Origin: Sulfurovum sp.
GTDB lineage: Bacteria > Campylobacterota > Campylobacteria > Campylobacterales > Sulfurovaceae
Assembly: GCA_020721385.1 (NCBI GenBank)
Contig: DYMW01000016.1
Span: 1 to 21,130, forward strand
DNA length: 21,130 nt
Direction of reading: 5' to 3'
Of the stretch, positions 8,102 through 15,659 are shown piece by piece. A model generated the notes under the pieces. That model was not told the DNA's origin. It saw only the letters and a list, made by a program, of their open reading frames with translations, and searched no databases. Every line of letters starts with the position of its first letter. Position 1 is the first letter of the stretch. The translations under genes were made by a program, and so were the position numbers.

Positions 8102-10702
8102 CTAGAACAGATTAGCATTTTCATCAATCCATTTGAAGTATTCGATAATATTTCTAACTTCTTCATCACTCATATGCTGATTAGGCATTTTAAGGTTGAA
8201 GTAATCAATCATACCTTTAACATAAGGGTCTGTATACATTTTTTCTGGCTCTTTGATAAAGTCAGCAACCCATTTTTGACCATCGGCACCGTGTCGTTCA
8301 AGTACACCTGTTAGGTCTGGACCAGAGCTTACTTTACCAACCACGTGACAACCTGAACATCCACCCTCATCGAAAATTCTAGCTCCTCTTTCTGCTGCAG
8401 GGGATTGCTTGGTTGCGATAAGTCTTACCAATGCATCTTTAGCTCTGATTCCAACATCGGCTGTTTTTACCATGAGTTGCCAAATCATGTTCTCGAAAAG
8501 AATGGCTTTCTCCATGTCACCAGCTTTAACAGCCTCGTCAGAGAGTTTTTTCTGAGCCTCAATCTGTCCATATTGAGCAAAGGCATCATCCACAAGGTCA
8601 GCGACTACTTTGTGGTCTTGGAACTTGTTCTCTTTTAGGAACTTCACCACAGACTGGATAACAGCATCCGTTGCAGCGTTGACGGCAACCGTTTTGTCAT
8701 ACTCAGCTTTAAGTTCTTCTGCTGTCATTGTTTGCATTTTGAGTTTTTGTGCCGACTCATACTTTTTATCTGGGTCTTTAACCATAAGGTAACCCATCAT
8801 CTCTAAGTGCAGTGCTGAACAGAACTCGGTACAGTAGTACGGGAAAACTCCTTCAATATCTGCTGTGAATTTAATGGTCGAAGTCTCACCTGGCTCCAAT
8901 GACGCATGAACATCATAGTGGTCAACGGTAAATCCATGAGTCTCATCTTGAGCTCTCTCTAGGTTTGTGAGGTGCATGGTAACCACATCACCTTTGTTCA
9001 CCGTAATTCGCTCTGGGTTAATGTGTGAACGAACCATGGTTGCATAGACCGTTACATTTTTACCATCTCTTACGATTTTTTCTTGACCTGCTAGTGTTTT
9101 ACCTTTGTGGATTTTACCTGTTTTGGTATTGGTTCCCATTGGGTAGCGTACATGTGGGTGCAGTTTCTCTGCTCTGATCGCTACAGCTTGGTGAGGTTCA
9201 CCTAAAGGTAGAGGCATATCTACCAACAAATCCATCGTTTTACCACTCACATCAATCAACTGGTGATTTTGTGGATGGAGTGGTCCAACATTTTGGAATC
9301 TATCAATTGCCAATTTATTCAAAGAGATAATATACTTCCCTTGTGGGTCAGTCGATTTACCTTCCATTCCACAAAGATGTCCTACATTGTAGTGTACATT
9401 CTCTTTATCAAGCACTTTTAGGTCTTTGTAGTTCCATTTTACAATCTGACTGTCCACATAGAGTGAAGTATAAATTTCACCATCTACATTGGAGTACTGA
9501 TTGTGCAATGGTCCAAGACCCAACTCAACTTGACCGTGTAGAGACTCTTTCATGTCTAAAATAGGAATACCATAAGGGTCTTTTCCTACATACTTTTTGT
9601 CTGCAATCAGTTTTTTGATTTTACTCCATTTATAGACGGAAGCATGTGTATCTAGCTTACCACAAACCGTAATATATTCACCATCAGGAGAAACATCAAC
9701 ACCGTGAGGTGATTTAGGCTCAGGAATTAAGAAAAGTGCTTCATGTTTAACAGCAACTTCCATAGGAACAATTCTATGACCGTTAACAACTGTTACATTT
9801 TTTTTGTCTTTTGCTAGTTCTGCTAACTTTTTCCAATTATAAACATGTAAAAAGTCCGTATCATTTCTACTCATACCAGCCTCATTTGGTGGCATACCAA
9901 CTTCGATACCACCTGTGTACATTTCAGAGTTGAAAGAGTTGGTAAATCCCCAACCATCAGATACACCTTTACCAGCATCACTTAAATCTTGCATATATGG
10001 AGGCATTTCTATAGTGAAAGAAGCTTCTGCATCAATTCTACCTATTTTAGAATCAAATTTCCACATAGTAGCACCACCACGGTAAGTCTCTTTGTACTCT
10101 TCTATAGGATGATAATTATTATCGTATGGAGCTGCATATTGACATGCTTCAATGATATAATCAGAATCTTGAGTAAAGAAAGCTCCACCATGATCAGATT
10201 TGAAAATTGGGTTTACAACTATTTGTTTCGTTTCAAAATCTTCTAGGTCAATTACAGCAATACGAGGATTTGCTTTATCATTAATAACCAACCACTTACC
10301 ATCATACTTACCATCTTTTTCAGAGAGAGCAGGGTGATGTGTATCACCCCAATTAATTTCTCTACCTCGTACATTACCCTGTCTAAGAACTTTGAGAGAA
10401 TCTTCATCAAACCCATACCCTTGCCATGGTTCTGGCGTAAATACAGCGATATATTTTAAAATTCTCATAGATGGAACCCCATAAACAAGCATTTGTCCAC
10501 TCTGTCCACCTGAACTGAAGACCACAAACTCATCCCTACCACCTGTAGGATTATAGGTTTTGGCTGCACGAATCACATCATTCTCTGTTAACCCTCTCTT
10601 CTTCATTACCTTTTCAAGTTCACCATTATCTGCCTGTGCTACTGAAACAGCCAGTGTTGTTCCCAAAATAAGTGAAGAGAGTTTACCAAACATGCTAATC
10701 AT
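8102..10702 (-). CDS. nosZ: NosZ, clade II nitrous oxide reductase with fused cytochrome c domain
   Basis: This is the periplasmic copper enzyme reducing N2O to N2. The 866-residue protein has a Sec-type signal ending at VAQA (about residue 24) instead of the twin-arginine signal of clade I. The seven-bladed propeller carries the CuZ histidine signatures: H122-H123 (DTHHP), H171 (DHGG), H333 (SPHGVD), H400 before NQYSN, and H504 (EPHQA). The cupredoxin domain has the CuA ligands in THGF (H589) and C624-TEF-C628-SALH632-LEM635. A C-terminal cytochrome c domain holds C782-SG-C785-H786 and a probable Met ligand near residue 839. All key ligands appear present. The start at 10702 is supported by GGAG 6 bp upstream. 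Electrons should come from NosC1/NosC2 through the fused heme domain. It is the first gene of the operon. Confidence 0.97.
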   Translation of the reverse strand: MISMFGKLSSLILGTTLAVSVAQADNGELEKVMKKRGLTENDVIRAAKTYNPTGGRDEFVVFSSGGQSGQMLVYGVPSMRILKYIAVFTPEPWQGYGFDEDSLKVLRQGNVRGREINWGDTHHPALSEKDGKYDGKWLVINDKANPRIAVIDLEDFETKQIVVNPIFKSDHGGAFFTQDSDYIIEACQYAAPYDNNYHPIEEYKETYRGGATMWKFDSKIGRIDAEASFTIEMPPYMQDLSDAGKGVSDGWGFTNSFNSEMYTGGIEVGMPPNEAGMSRNDTDFLHVYNWKKLAELAKDKKNVTVVNGHRIVPMEVAVKHEALFLIPEPKSPHGVDVSPDGEYITVCGKLDTHASVYKWSKIKKLIADKKYVGKDPYGIPILDMKESLHGQVELGLGPLHNQYSNVDGEIYTSLYVDSQIVKWNYKDLKVLDKENVHYNVGHLCGMEGKSTDPQGKYIISLNKLAIDRFQNVGPLHPQNHQLIDVSGKTMDLLVDMPLPLGEPHQAVAIRAEKLHPHVRYPMGTNTKTGKIHKGKTLAGQEKIVRDGKNVTVYATMVRSHINPERITVNKGDVVTMHLTNLERAQDETHGFTVDHYDVHASLEPGETSTIKFTADIEGVFPYYCTEFCSALHLEMMGYLMVKDPDKKYESAQKLKMQTMTAEELKAEYDKTVAVNAATDAVIQSVVKFLKENKFQDHKVVADLVDDAFAQYGQIEAQKKLSDEAVKAGDMEKAILFENMIWQLMVKTADVGIRAKDALVRLIATKQSPAAERGARIFDEGGCSGCHVVGKVSSGPDLTGVLERHGADGQKWVADFIKEPEKMYTDPYVKGMIDYFNLKMPNQHMSDEEVRNIIEYFKWIDENANLF

Positions 10703-10790
10703 CTCATTCTCCTTTTTTTAACTTTATTTGAGATTGTCGAAAAAACAATACTCAATAGTGATATATTAATACATTTGCTGGAGTTATAAT

Positions 10791-10804
10791 TTGACTAAGG
10801 GCAA
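10791..10804 (-). promoter_or_regulatory. Degenerate FNR/Nss-like box in the nosZ promoter region
   Basis: On the minus strand this reads TTGCCCTTAGTCAA, matching TTGA-N6-TCAA with one mismatch. A TAATAT hexamer (10768-10763, minus) would place this box at -41.5 with a start near 10756. Support is weak because both elements are imperfect. Confidence 0.3.
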
Positions 10805-10839
10805 ATTATAGTACCGTTCATAAAAAAAGTAATTTGGAA

Positions 10840-10853
10840 TTGATTTGGGTCAA
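10840..10853 (-). promoter_or_regulatory. FNR/Nss-type box nearest nosZ in the divergent region
   Basis: TTGATTTGGGTCAA (minus strand TTGACCCAAATCAA) fits TTGA-N6-TCAA perfectly. A minus-strand TATAAT at 10810-10805 predicts a start near 10798, which puts the box at about -48.5 and not the usual -41.5. It may act on nosZ together with the degenerate site at 10791-10804, or be shared with nrdD. Confidence 0.6.
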
Positions 10854-10898
10854 TAAAATGAAAAAATAAACCACACCACACCTATCTGAAAAATTTCT

Positions 10899-10912
10899 TT
10901 GATGCAAATCAA
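10899..10912 (+). promoter_or_regulatory. Consensus FNR/Nss box of the nrdD promoter
   Basis: TTGATGCAAATCAA is a perfect match to TTGAT-N4-ATCAA. Its centre is 41.5 bp before the start predicted by the TATAAT hexamer at 10935-10940, the standard class II activator arrangement. It implies anaerobic or nitrogen-oxide induction of the nrdD operon. Confidence 0.8.
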
Positions 10913-10934
10913 ACACTAAAAAAATGAGTTATAT

Positions 10935-10940
10935 TATAAT
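10935..10940 (+). promoter_or_regulatory. -10 element of the nrdD promoter
   Basis: A perfect TATAAT predicts a start near 10947 and a leader of about 26 nt containing a GAGAGAG Shine-Dalgarno. No -35 hexamer is obvious; the FNR/Nss box occupies that position. Confidence 0.7.
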
Positions 10941-10972
10941 AATGCATCAAAAAGATTAAAGAGAGAGATATA

Positions 10973-13063
10973 ATGATACAAAACATTATAAAAAGAGATG
11001 GAAGCTCTCAAAAATTTACTCCGTTTAAAATTGAAGATGCTATTAAAAAAGCCTTTAATAGTGAGGCTAAGCCTTATGTTAAACAGGTGTTTTTAGAAGT
11101 TATAAAAACCATTGGTGCTAAAGATGAGATGAGTGTTGAAGAGGTGCAAGATATTATCGAGAAAGTATTTTATCAAGAGGGACATTTTGAGGTGATGAAA
11201 TCTTTTATGCTCTACAGACACATCCATAAACTTCAAAGAGAGCAGATTTTAGAGCTTAATAAAGATACCACCTATATTAACTCCTCTCAAACCATTAAAG
11301 AGTATATTGACAAAGCAGATTGGAGGATTAGTGCCAACTCCAATACAGGCTACGCTCATGCTGGGCTTATTAACAATACAGCAGGTAAAGTCATTGCCAA
11401 TTTTTGGTTAGATATCATCTACTCGAAAGAAGAGGGTTATGCACACAGAGATGGAGATTATCATATTCATGACTTAGATTGTTTGAGTGGCTACTGTGCT
11501 GGTTGGAGTTTAAGAGTATTGCTCGATGAAGGGTTTAATGGTGTACGAGGAAGAGTCGATAGCAAAGCACCCAACCATTTTAGAGAAGCATTAGGGCAGA
11601 TGGCAAACTTTTTGGGAATTTTACAAAGTGAGTGGGCAGGAGCTCAAGCATTTTCATCGTTTGATACCTATTTGGCACCCTATGTTTTTAAAGACAAACT
11701 CCCCTATAATGAGATAAAAAAAGCCATAAGAAGTTTTATTTACAATCTTAATGTTCCTGCACGATGGGGGCAGTCACCCTTTACCAACATCACCATTGAT
11801 TGGACGGTACCTGATGATTTAAAAGAGCAGATACCCACGAGAAATCAAACACATCTTTTTAAAGATTTAGAAGAGGACATACTTTTAAAAGAGGCAGAAC
11901 AAAGAGGCGTTTATACATTAGAAAATATGACTTTTAAACATTTTCAAAAAGAGATGAACCTTATTAACAAAGCCTATTACGAAGTGATGACTGAGGGTGA
12001 TAGTGGTGGACAACCTTTTACTTTTCCTATTCCTACGGTGAATATTACCGAAGATTTTGATTGGCATGGGGAGAACACCGATATACTGTTTGAAAATACC
12101 GCAAAAATTGGCTCCTCCTATTTTCAAAACTTTATAGGTAGTCAATATATTCAAGACAAAAATAATCAACGTGTCATAAATGAAAATGCTTACAAACCTG
12201 GACATGTTAGGAGTATGTGTTGTCGGTTACAACTTGACCTAAGAGAGTTGCTCAAACGAGGTGGTGGACTATTTGGCAGTGCTGAAATGACAGGTTCTAT
12301 TGGGGTAGTGACCATTAATATGGCACGACTTGGATACCTCTATGCAGGAGAAGAAGAGAAGCTTTTTGAGAAACTTACCAAACTGATGGAGTATGCCTAC
12401 TCAACACTAGAAAAGAAAAGAATTTTTATACAAGAGATGTACGATAGAGGATTATTTCCTTACACTTCTCGTTATCTTACGGGGTTTAATAACCACTTCT
12501 CTACCATAGGGGTTAATGGAATGAATGAAATGATACGAAATTTCTCTCATGATAAATACACCATTACCGATAAGTTTGGTGAAGAGATGGCTCTAAAAAT
12601 TTTAGATTTTATGAGAGAACAGCTCAAAGATTTTCAAAAGAGATCAGGTAACCTCTATAACCTAGAAGCCACACCAGCAGAAGGGACAACTTATCGGTTT
12701 GCAAAAGAAGACATGAAACGCTACAATGATATTATCCAAGCAGGAACCAAAGAGAATAATTACTATACCAACTCTTCTCAAATCCCTGTATTTTATACCG
12801 ATGACCCCTTTGAAGCCCTTTTTTTACAAGATGAATTACAGTGTAAATATACAGGTGGTACGGTTCTACATCTTTATATGAGAGAGAAGCTAAGCTCAAC
12901 AGAAGCAACCAGAAAATTGGTAAAAAAGGTAATTAGTAACTTTAAATTACCCTATATTACGATCACACCTACCTTTTCTGTTTGTGAAAAACATGGGTAC
13001 TTGTCTGGTGAACATGAGTATTGTCCTAAGTGTGATGAGGAACTTTTAGCACAACAAATTTGA
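10973..13063 (+). CDS. nrdD: NrdD, anaerobic ribonucleoside-triphosphate reductase catalytic subunit lacking its glycyl-radical end
   Basis: This is the class III ribonucleotide reductase that makes dNTPs without oxygen. The 696-residue protein begins with an ATP-cone (IIKRDGSSQKFTPFKIEDAI) and continues through the glycyl-radical enzyme barrel, including the cysteine segment VRSMCCRLQLDLREL and NMARLGYLY. It ends at the zinc-binding stretch CEKHGYLSGEHEYCPKC, about 9 residues before the stop. In usual NrdD proteins the chain goes on for about 50 more residues carrying the radical glycine (RVxGY). Here that part is missing and is encoded by the next small ORF in another frame. In-frame translation past the TGA would meet TAA after seven codons, so simple read-through cannot restore it. 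The promoter has a perfect FNR/Nss box. Confidence 0.94.
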   Translation: MIQNIIKRDGSSQKFTPFKIEDAIKKAFNSEAKPYVKQVFLEVIKTIGAKDEMSVEEVQDIIEKVFYQEGHFEVMKSFMLYRHIHKLQREQILELNKDTTYINSSQTIKEYIDKADWRISANSNTGYAHAGLINNTAGKVIANFWLDIIYSKEEGYAHRDGDYHIHDLDCLSGYCAGWSLRVLLDEGFNGVRGRVDSKAPNHFREALGQMANFLGILQSEWAGAQAFSSFDTYLAPYVFKDKLPYNEIKKAIRSFIYNLNVPARWGQSPFTNITIDWTVPDDLKEQIPTRNQTHLFKDLEEDILLKEAEQRGVYTLENMTFKHFQKEMNLINKAYYEVMTEGDSGGQPFTFPIPTVNITEDFDWHGENTDILFENTAKIGSSYFQNFIGSQYIQDKNNQRVINENAYKPGHVRSMCCRLQLDLRELLKRGGGLFGSAEMTGSIGVVTINMARLGYLYAGEEEKLFEKLTKLMEYAYSTLEKKRIFIQEMYDRGLFPYTSRYLTGFNNHFSTIGVNGMNEMIRNFSHDKYTITDKFGEEMALKILDFMREQLKDFQKRSGNLYNLEATPAEGTTYRFAKEDMKRYNDIIQAGTKENNYYTNSSQIPVFYTDDPFEALFLQDELQCKYTGGTVLHLYMREKLSSTEATRKLVKKVISNFKLPYITITPTFSVCEKHGYLSGEHEYCPKCDEELLAQQI

Positions 13064-13073
13064 AAGGAAGATT

Positions 13074-13232
13074 ATGAACAAAAGTAAAATTTTAAAACAA
13101 AATGAGAATAAAAGAATAAAATGTATGGTTTATACCCGAGTTATGGGCTATCATAGACCTGTTGAGAGTTTTAATATTGGTAAAAAAGGTGAACATCAAG
13201 AGCGAAAATTTTTCGTACAAAAAGTTTCATAA
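13074..13232 (+). CDS. Detached glycyl-radical domain of anaerobic ribonucleotide reductase (52 aa)
   Basis: This short ORF encodes the missing C-terminus of NrdD. It has ATG at 13074, a good Shine-Dalgarno (AAGGAAG) and the sequence TRVMGYHRPVESFNIGKKGE followed by HQERKFF. This matches the glycyl-radical loop of class III reductases, with the radical site at Gly25 and the conserved Cys17 before VYTRVMGY. About 13 N-terminal residues (Lys/Asn-rich) resemble neither side of the break. It lies 10 bp after nrdD in the +1 frame and 4 bp before nrdG. The likely role is to dock into NrdD and be activated by NrdG, forming a two-chain glycyl-radical enzyme, in the way GrcA/YfiD supplies a spare domain to pyruvate formate-lyase. 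A simple frameshift is less likely because it has its own start and ribosome site. Confidence 0.85.
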   Translation: MNKSKILKQNENKRIKCMVYTRVMGYHRPVESFNIGKKGEHQERKFFVQKVS

Positions 13233-13236
13233 TCTA

Positions 13237-13911
13237 ATGATTGATACACCGCTCTATGACATTACACCCTTTACAGCCCTAGATTATCCTGATCATTTGG
13301 CAGCTATTTTTTGGTTTGCCAAGTGCAATATGCGATGTCTCTACTGCTATAACAGAGATATTGTATTTGGTGAGGGGAAGATATCCAATAAGGAGGCTTT
13401 AAACTTTTTGAAAAGTCGAAAAGGTCTGCTTGATGGTGTGGTTTTATCAGGAGGAGAAGCAACCAATTATAAGGGGTTGGTAGCGTTTTGTAAAGAGATT
13501 AAAGCGTTGAAATTTAAAATAAAACTCGATACCAATGGACTGAATCCCGACATGATTCAACGCTTGGTTGAAGACAATTTAATTAACTACATCGCACTTG
13601 ATTATAAAGTACCCAAAGAGAGGTTTTTAGCCATTACGAAAAGTAAACATTTTGACTACTTTTCTAAAACACTCGATTTCTTAATCAAACAAGCATTTCC
13701 CTTTGAAGTGAGAACAACCGTTCATGGCGATTTAATTAGAGCCGAAGAGATAAACAGAATTATCAAAGACTTACTCAAAAGAGGATACCAAGGAACCTAC
13801 TACTTACAACCCTTTCTCTTTACCAATACCATTATTGGTAGAATTAAAAAAGAGCAAAATCCTGTTGATGCTACACAACTCTTAACAGGATTGAAAGTGG
13901 TGTGGAGATAA
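13237..13911 (+). CDS. nrdG: NrdG-type radical SAM activase of anaerobic ribonucleotide reductase
   Basis: This activating enzyme uses S-adenosylmethionine and a [4Fe-4S] cluster to put the radical on the NrdD glycine. The start at 13237 (224 aa) is preferred over an upstream start at 13162, which would overlap the glycyl-radical ORF; from 13237 the protein begins IDTPLYDITPFTALDYPD, the usual start of this family. The radical SAM cysteines are C30-NMR-C34-LY-C37, and the GGE motif is in VVLSGGEATNY. It lies 4 bp after the glycyl-radical ORF, and its stop is immediately followed by the next ATG. It must act on a separate 52-aa substrate protein instead of a fused NrdD tail, if the split is real. 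Confidence 0.9.
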   Translation: MIDTPLYDITPFTALDYPDHLAAIFWFAKCNMRCLYCYNRDIVFGEGKISNKEALNFLKSRKGLLDGVVLSGGEATNYKGLVAFCKEIKALKFKIKLDTNGLNPDMIQRLVEDNLINYIALDYKVPKERFLAITKSKHFDYFSKTLDFLIKQAFPFEVRTTVHGDLIRAEEINRIIKDLLKRGYQGTYYLQPFLFTNTIIGRIKKEQNPVDATQLLTGLKVVWR

Positions 13912-14937
13912 ATGAGAATACTATTAAATGGCGTAGGCAGAATTGGTAAAGCCATCTTACGCATAACACTAACAAATAAGGCGTTTACTATTGTAGCCAT
14001 TAATGAACTAAATCCCAATATCAAAAGTATTGCCTATTCTATTAATTATGACTCTACTTATGGAACAATTAATGATAAATTTGTAATCTCAGGGGATTGT
14101 ATAGAAAACAGTACAAGAAAAATAGCCATACTCAACCATACATCATTACAAGAGATTAACTTGCAAAATATTGATGTCATTATAGATGCTAGTGGGAGTA
14201 AAGTTGATATAAAAGAGCTAAAACAACTCCCTGTTAAAGCCATTTTTTTAACACATCCCAATAAAGATGCTGATATCAATGTTATTTTAGGAGTTAATGA
14301 AAAGAGCCTAAATCTGAATGTTCACAAAGTTATTTCAACCAGCTCTTGTAATGCAACGGCTCTTTTACCTGTGCTAAAACTCATTGATGAGAGCAAAAAG
14401 ATTGAATTTGGAGATATTGTCACCATTCACCCTTTTTTAAACCACCAAAAAGTACTCGACAGTGGCTGTATTGGTAACCAAAATAGAGGTGTAGAGTGTA
14501 ATTTAGAGTTTGGTCGCTCAGCCACACAAAATATTATCCCCAGTCAAACCACCACCATAGAGGCATGTTCTTATGTTATTGAACATATCAACTCCAATGT
14601 TATCACATCAAGTTCACTACGCGTACCTACGAGTACCGTGGGAGCCATAAGCGTAACACTTTTTTTAAAAAATTCCTGCAGTAAAGAGGAGATTATAAAC
14701 TTGTGCCAAGCGTATGAAAAAAACCAACAGTTTGATATTCTACTCAACAACCATGAACCTTTGGTATCTAGCGATTTTCAAGCACAACGTTATACCACAA
14801 TTGTTGACCATCGTTTTACCGATGTCAAGGTAGAAAAGATGTTAAAGCTTCTCATCTGGTACGATAACGAGTGGGGTTATGCTTCTAAGGTTGTGGATAT
14901 AGTTCAAAAAATTTTTAACATTAGAAGGGAATCATGA
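13912..14937 (+). CDS. Divergent glyceraldehyde-3-phosphate dehydrogenase-like protein
   Basis: This 341-residue protein has the GAPDH fold. It has an NAD-binding start (LLNGVGRIGKAILR), the catalytic Cys146 in STSSCNATALLP, a general-base His173 in TIHPFLNHQKVLDS, the phosphate-site segment GRSATQNIIPS and the C-terminal WYDNEWGYASKVVDIV. The family motif normally reads SCTTNCLAP; the second Cys and Thr-Thr are replaced here, and several cofactor-domain segments are unusual. Enzyme activity is plausible, but the substrate may be altered (GAPDH or erythrose-4-phosphate-type). Its ATG directly follows the nrdG TAA with GGAG ahead, so it belongs to the anaerobic dNTP operon, an odd place for a glycolytic gene. 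Its last codons are the source of a 27-bp direct repeat found again at 15633-15659. Confidence 0.85.
   Translation: MRILLNGVGRIGKAILRITLTNKAFTIVAINELNPNIKSIAYSINYDSTYGTINDKFVISGDCIENSTRKIAILNHTSLQEINLQNIDVIIDASGSKVDIKELKQLPVKAIFLTHPNKDADINVILGVNEKSLNLNVHKVISTSSCNATALLPVLKLIDESKKIEFGDIVTIHPFLNHQKVLDSGCIGNQNRGVECNLEFGRSATQNIIPSQTTTIEACSYVIEHINSNVITSSSLRVPTSTVGAISVTLFLKNSCSKEEIINLCQAYEKNQQFDILLNNHEPLVSSDFQAQRYTTIVDHRFTDVKVEKMLKLLIWYDNEWGYASKVVDIVQKIFNIRRES
14881..14907 (+). repeat. 27-bp direct repeat, copy 1 (inside the GAPDH-like gene)
   Basis: The sequence begins GCTTCTAAGGTTGTGGATAT and matches 15633-15659 at 26 of 27 bases (A/T difference at position 21). Here it encodes ASKVVDIVQ, a conserved part of the GAPDH C-terminus, so this copy is probably the original. 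Confidence 0.95.
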
Positions 14938-15632
14938 ATATAGCGATAGTAGGAGCAGGATTGGTAGGCAGGGTCGTCGCACTGAATCTATTGAGAAAGC
15001 CTTTTTCTACAACCTACTTTAACTCTTTAGCCAATGTTTTTTGGAGAGAGCATACCAAGGTTGATAAAATTGAAGCAGGTAAAATCCATATCGGTAAGAA
15101 CATTGAATGTTTCGATTGGGTCTTCGATGCCCGTGGTTTAGGGGCTAAGGAGTATTTTACCGATCTTAGAGGGGTTAGAGGAGAGCTTATTTGGATAGAA
15201 TCAAATGATATAACCATTACACGACCGACCAGGCTATTGCACCCAAGATATAAACTCTATATTGTTCCTCGAAAAAATGGTTGCGAGGGAATAGAGTTAG
15301 AGCATTGCAAAGAGTGTAAAATCGCTCAAACAGCGAACTCCAAACGGTATATTGTCGGAGCAAGTGAAATTGAGAGTGAAGACAATTCCCCTATCTCGGT
15401 ACGTTCAAGCTTAGAACTTCTCTCAGCTCTATTTACGATTCATCCTAGCTTTGGCGAAGCAAGGGTTGTCAATATAGAAACCAACTGTCGACCGGCATTT
15501 AAAGACAATCTGCCAAGGATTGAGAATCAAAAAGGACTCACCCGTATCAATGGACTCTATCGACATGGATATCTATTGGCTCCTGCTATTGTCGAAGAGG
15601 CATTGAATAGAGGGATTAGAGAATTTAATTAA
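14934..15632 (+). CDS. Shortened ThiO-like FAD-dependent oxidoreductase, probably internally deleted
   Basis: The 232-residue protein has the FAD-binding start of the DAO/glycine-oxidase family (NIAIVGAGLVGRVVALNLL, GxGxxG). Its later segments are VDKIEAGKIHIG, DWVFDARGLGAKEYFTDLRG, YKLYIVPRKNG, RPAFKDNLPRIE and NGLYRHGYLLAPAI, all as in ThiO-type proteins of thiamine synthesis. Family members usually have about 330-370 residues. Here the first Rossmann strand runs within a few residues into FNSLANVFWREHTKV, so roughly 100-130 residues, including the acidic residue that binds the FAD ribose and much of the substrate domain, seem missing. The join is in frame. It is likely non-functional or changed in function. 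Its ATG overlaps the stop of the upstream gene (ATGA), and it is flanked by the 27-bp direct repeats. Confidence 0.65.
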   Translation: MNIAIVGAGLVGRVVALNLLRKPFSTTYFNSLANVFWREHTKVDKIEAGKIHIGKNIECFDWVFDARGLGAKEYFTDLRGVRGELIWIESNDITITRPTRLLHPRYKLYIVPRKNGCEGIELEHCKECKIAQTANSKRYIVGASEIESEDNSPISVRSSLELLSALFTIHPSFGEARVVNIETNCRPAFKDNLPRIENQKGLTRINGLYRHGYLLAPAIVEEALNRGIREFN

Positions 15633-15659
15633 GCTTCTAAGGTTGTGGATATTGTTCAA
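15633..15659 (+). repeat. 27-bp direct repeat, copy 2 (3' end of the sensor gene)
   Basis: This matches 14881-14907 at 26 of 27 bases. On the minus strand it encodes the final residues (IEQYPQP, stop) of the sensor-like gene at 15637-16569. It starts 1 bp after the stop codon of the ThiO-like gene. The two copies bracket a 725-bp segment that contains that gene. Confidence 0.95.

Noticed and set aside
10703..10972. Hidden gene in the nosZ-nrdD intergenic region
   Set aside because: No open frame with a ribosome site or RNA gene signature is seen; the region holds promoter elements and FNR/Nss boxes.
13061..13087. Read-through or selenocysteine at the nrdD TGA
   Set aside because: The frame after TGA meets TAA after seven codons and the glycyl-radical sequence is in another frame, so TGA decoding cannot restore it.
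13162..13236. Longer nrdG start at 13162
   Set aside because: It would overlap the glycyl-radical ORF, and the extra residues are not family-like; the conserved start is IDTPLYDITPF at 13237.
14881..15659. Direct repeats as att sites of an integrated element
   Set aside because: No integrase, tRNA or phage gene lies between or beside them, and the bracketed segment is only about 0.7 kb.
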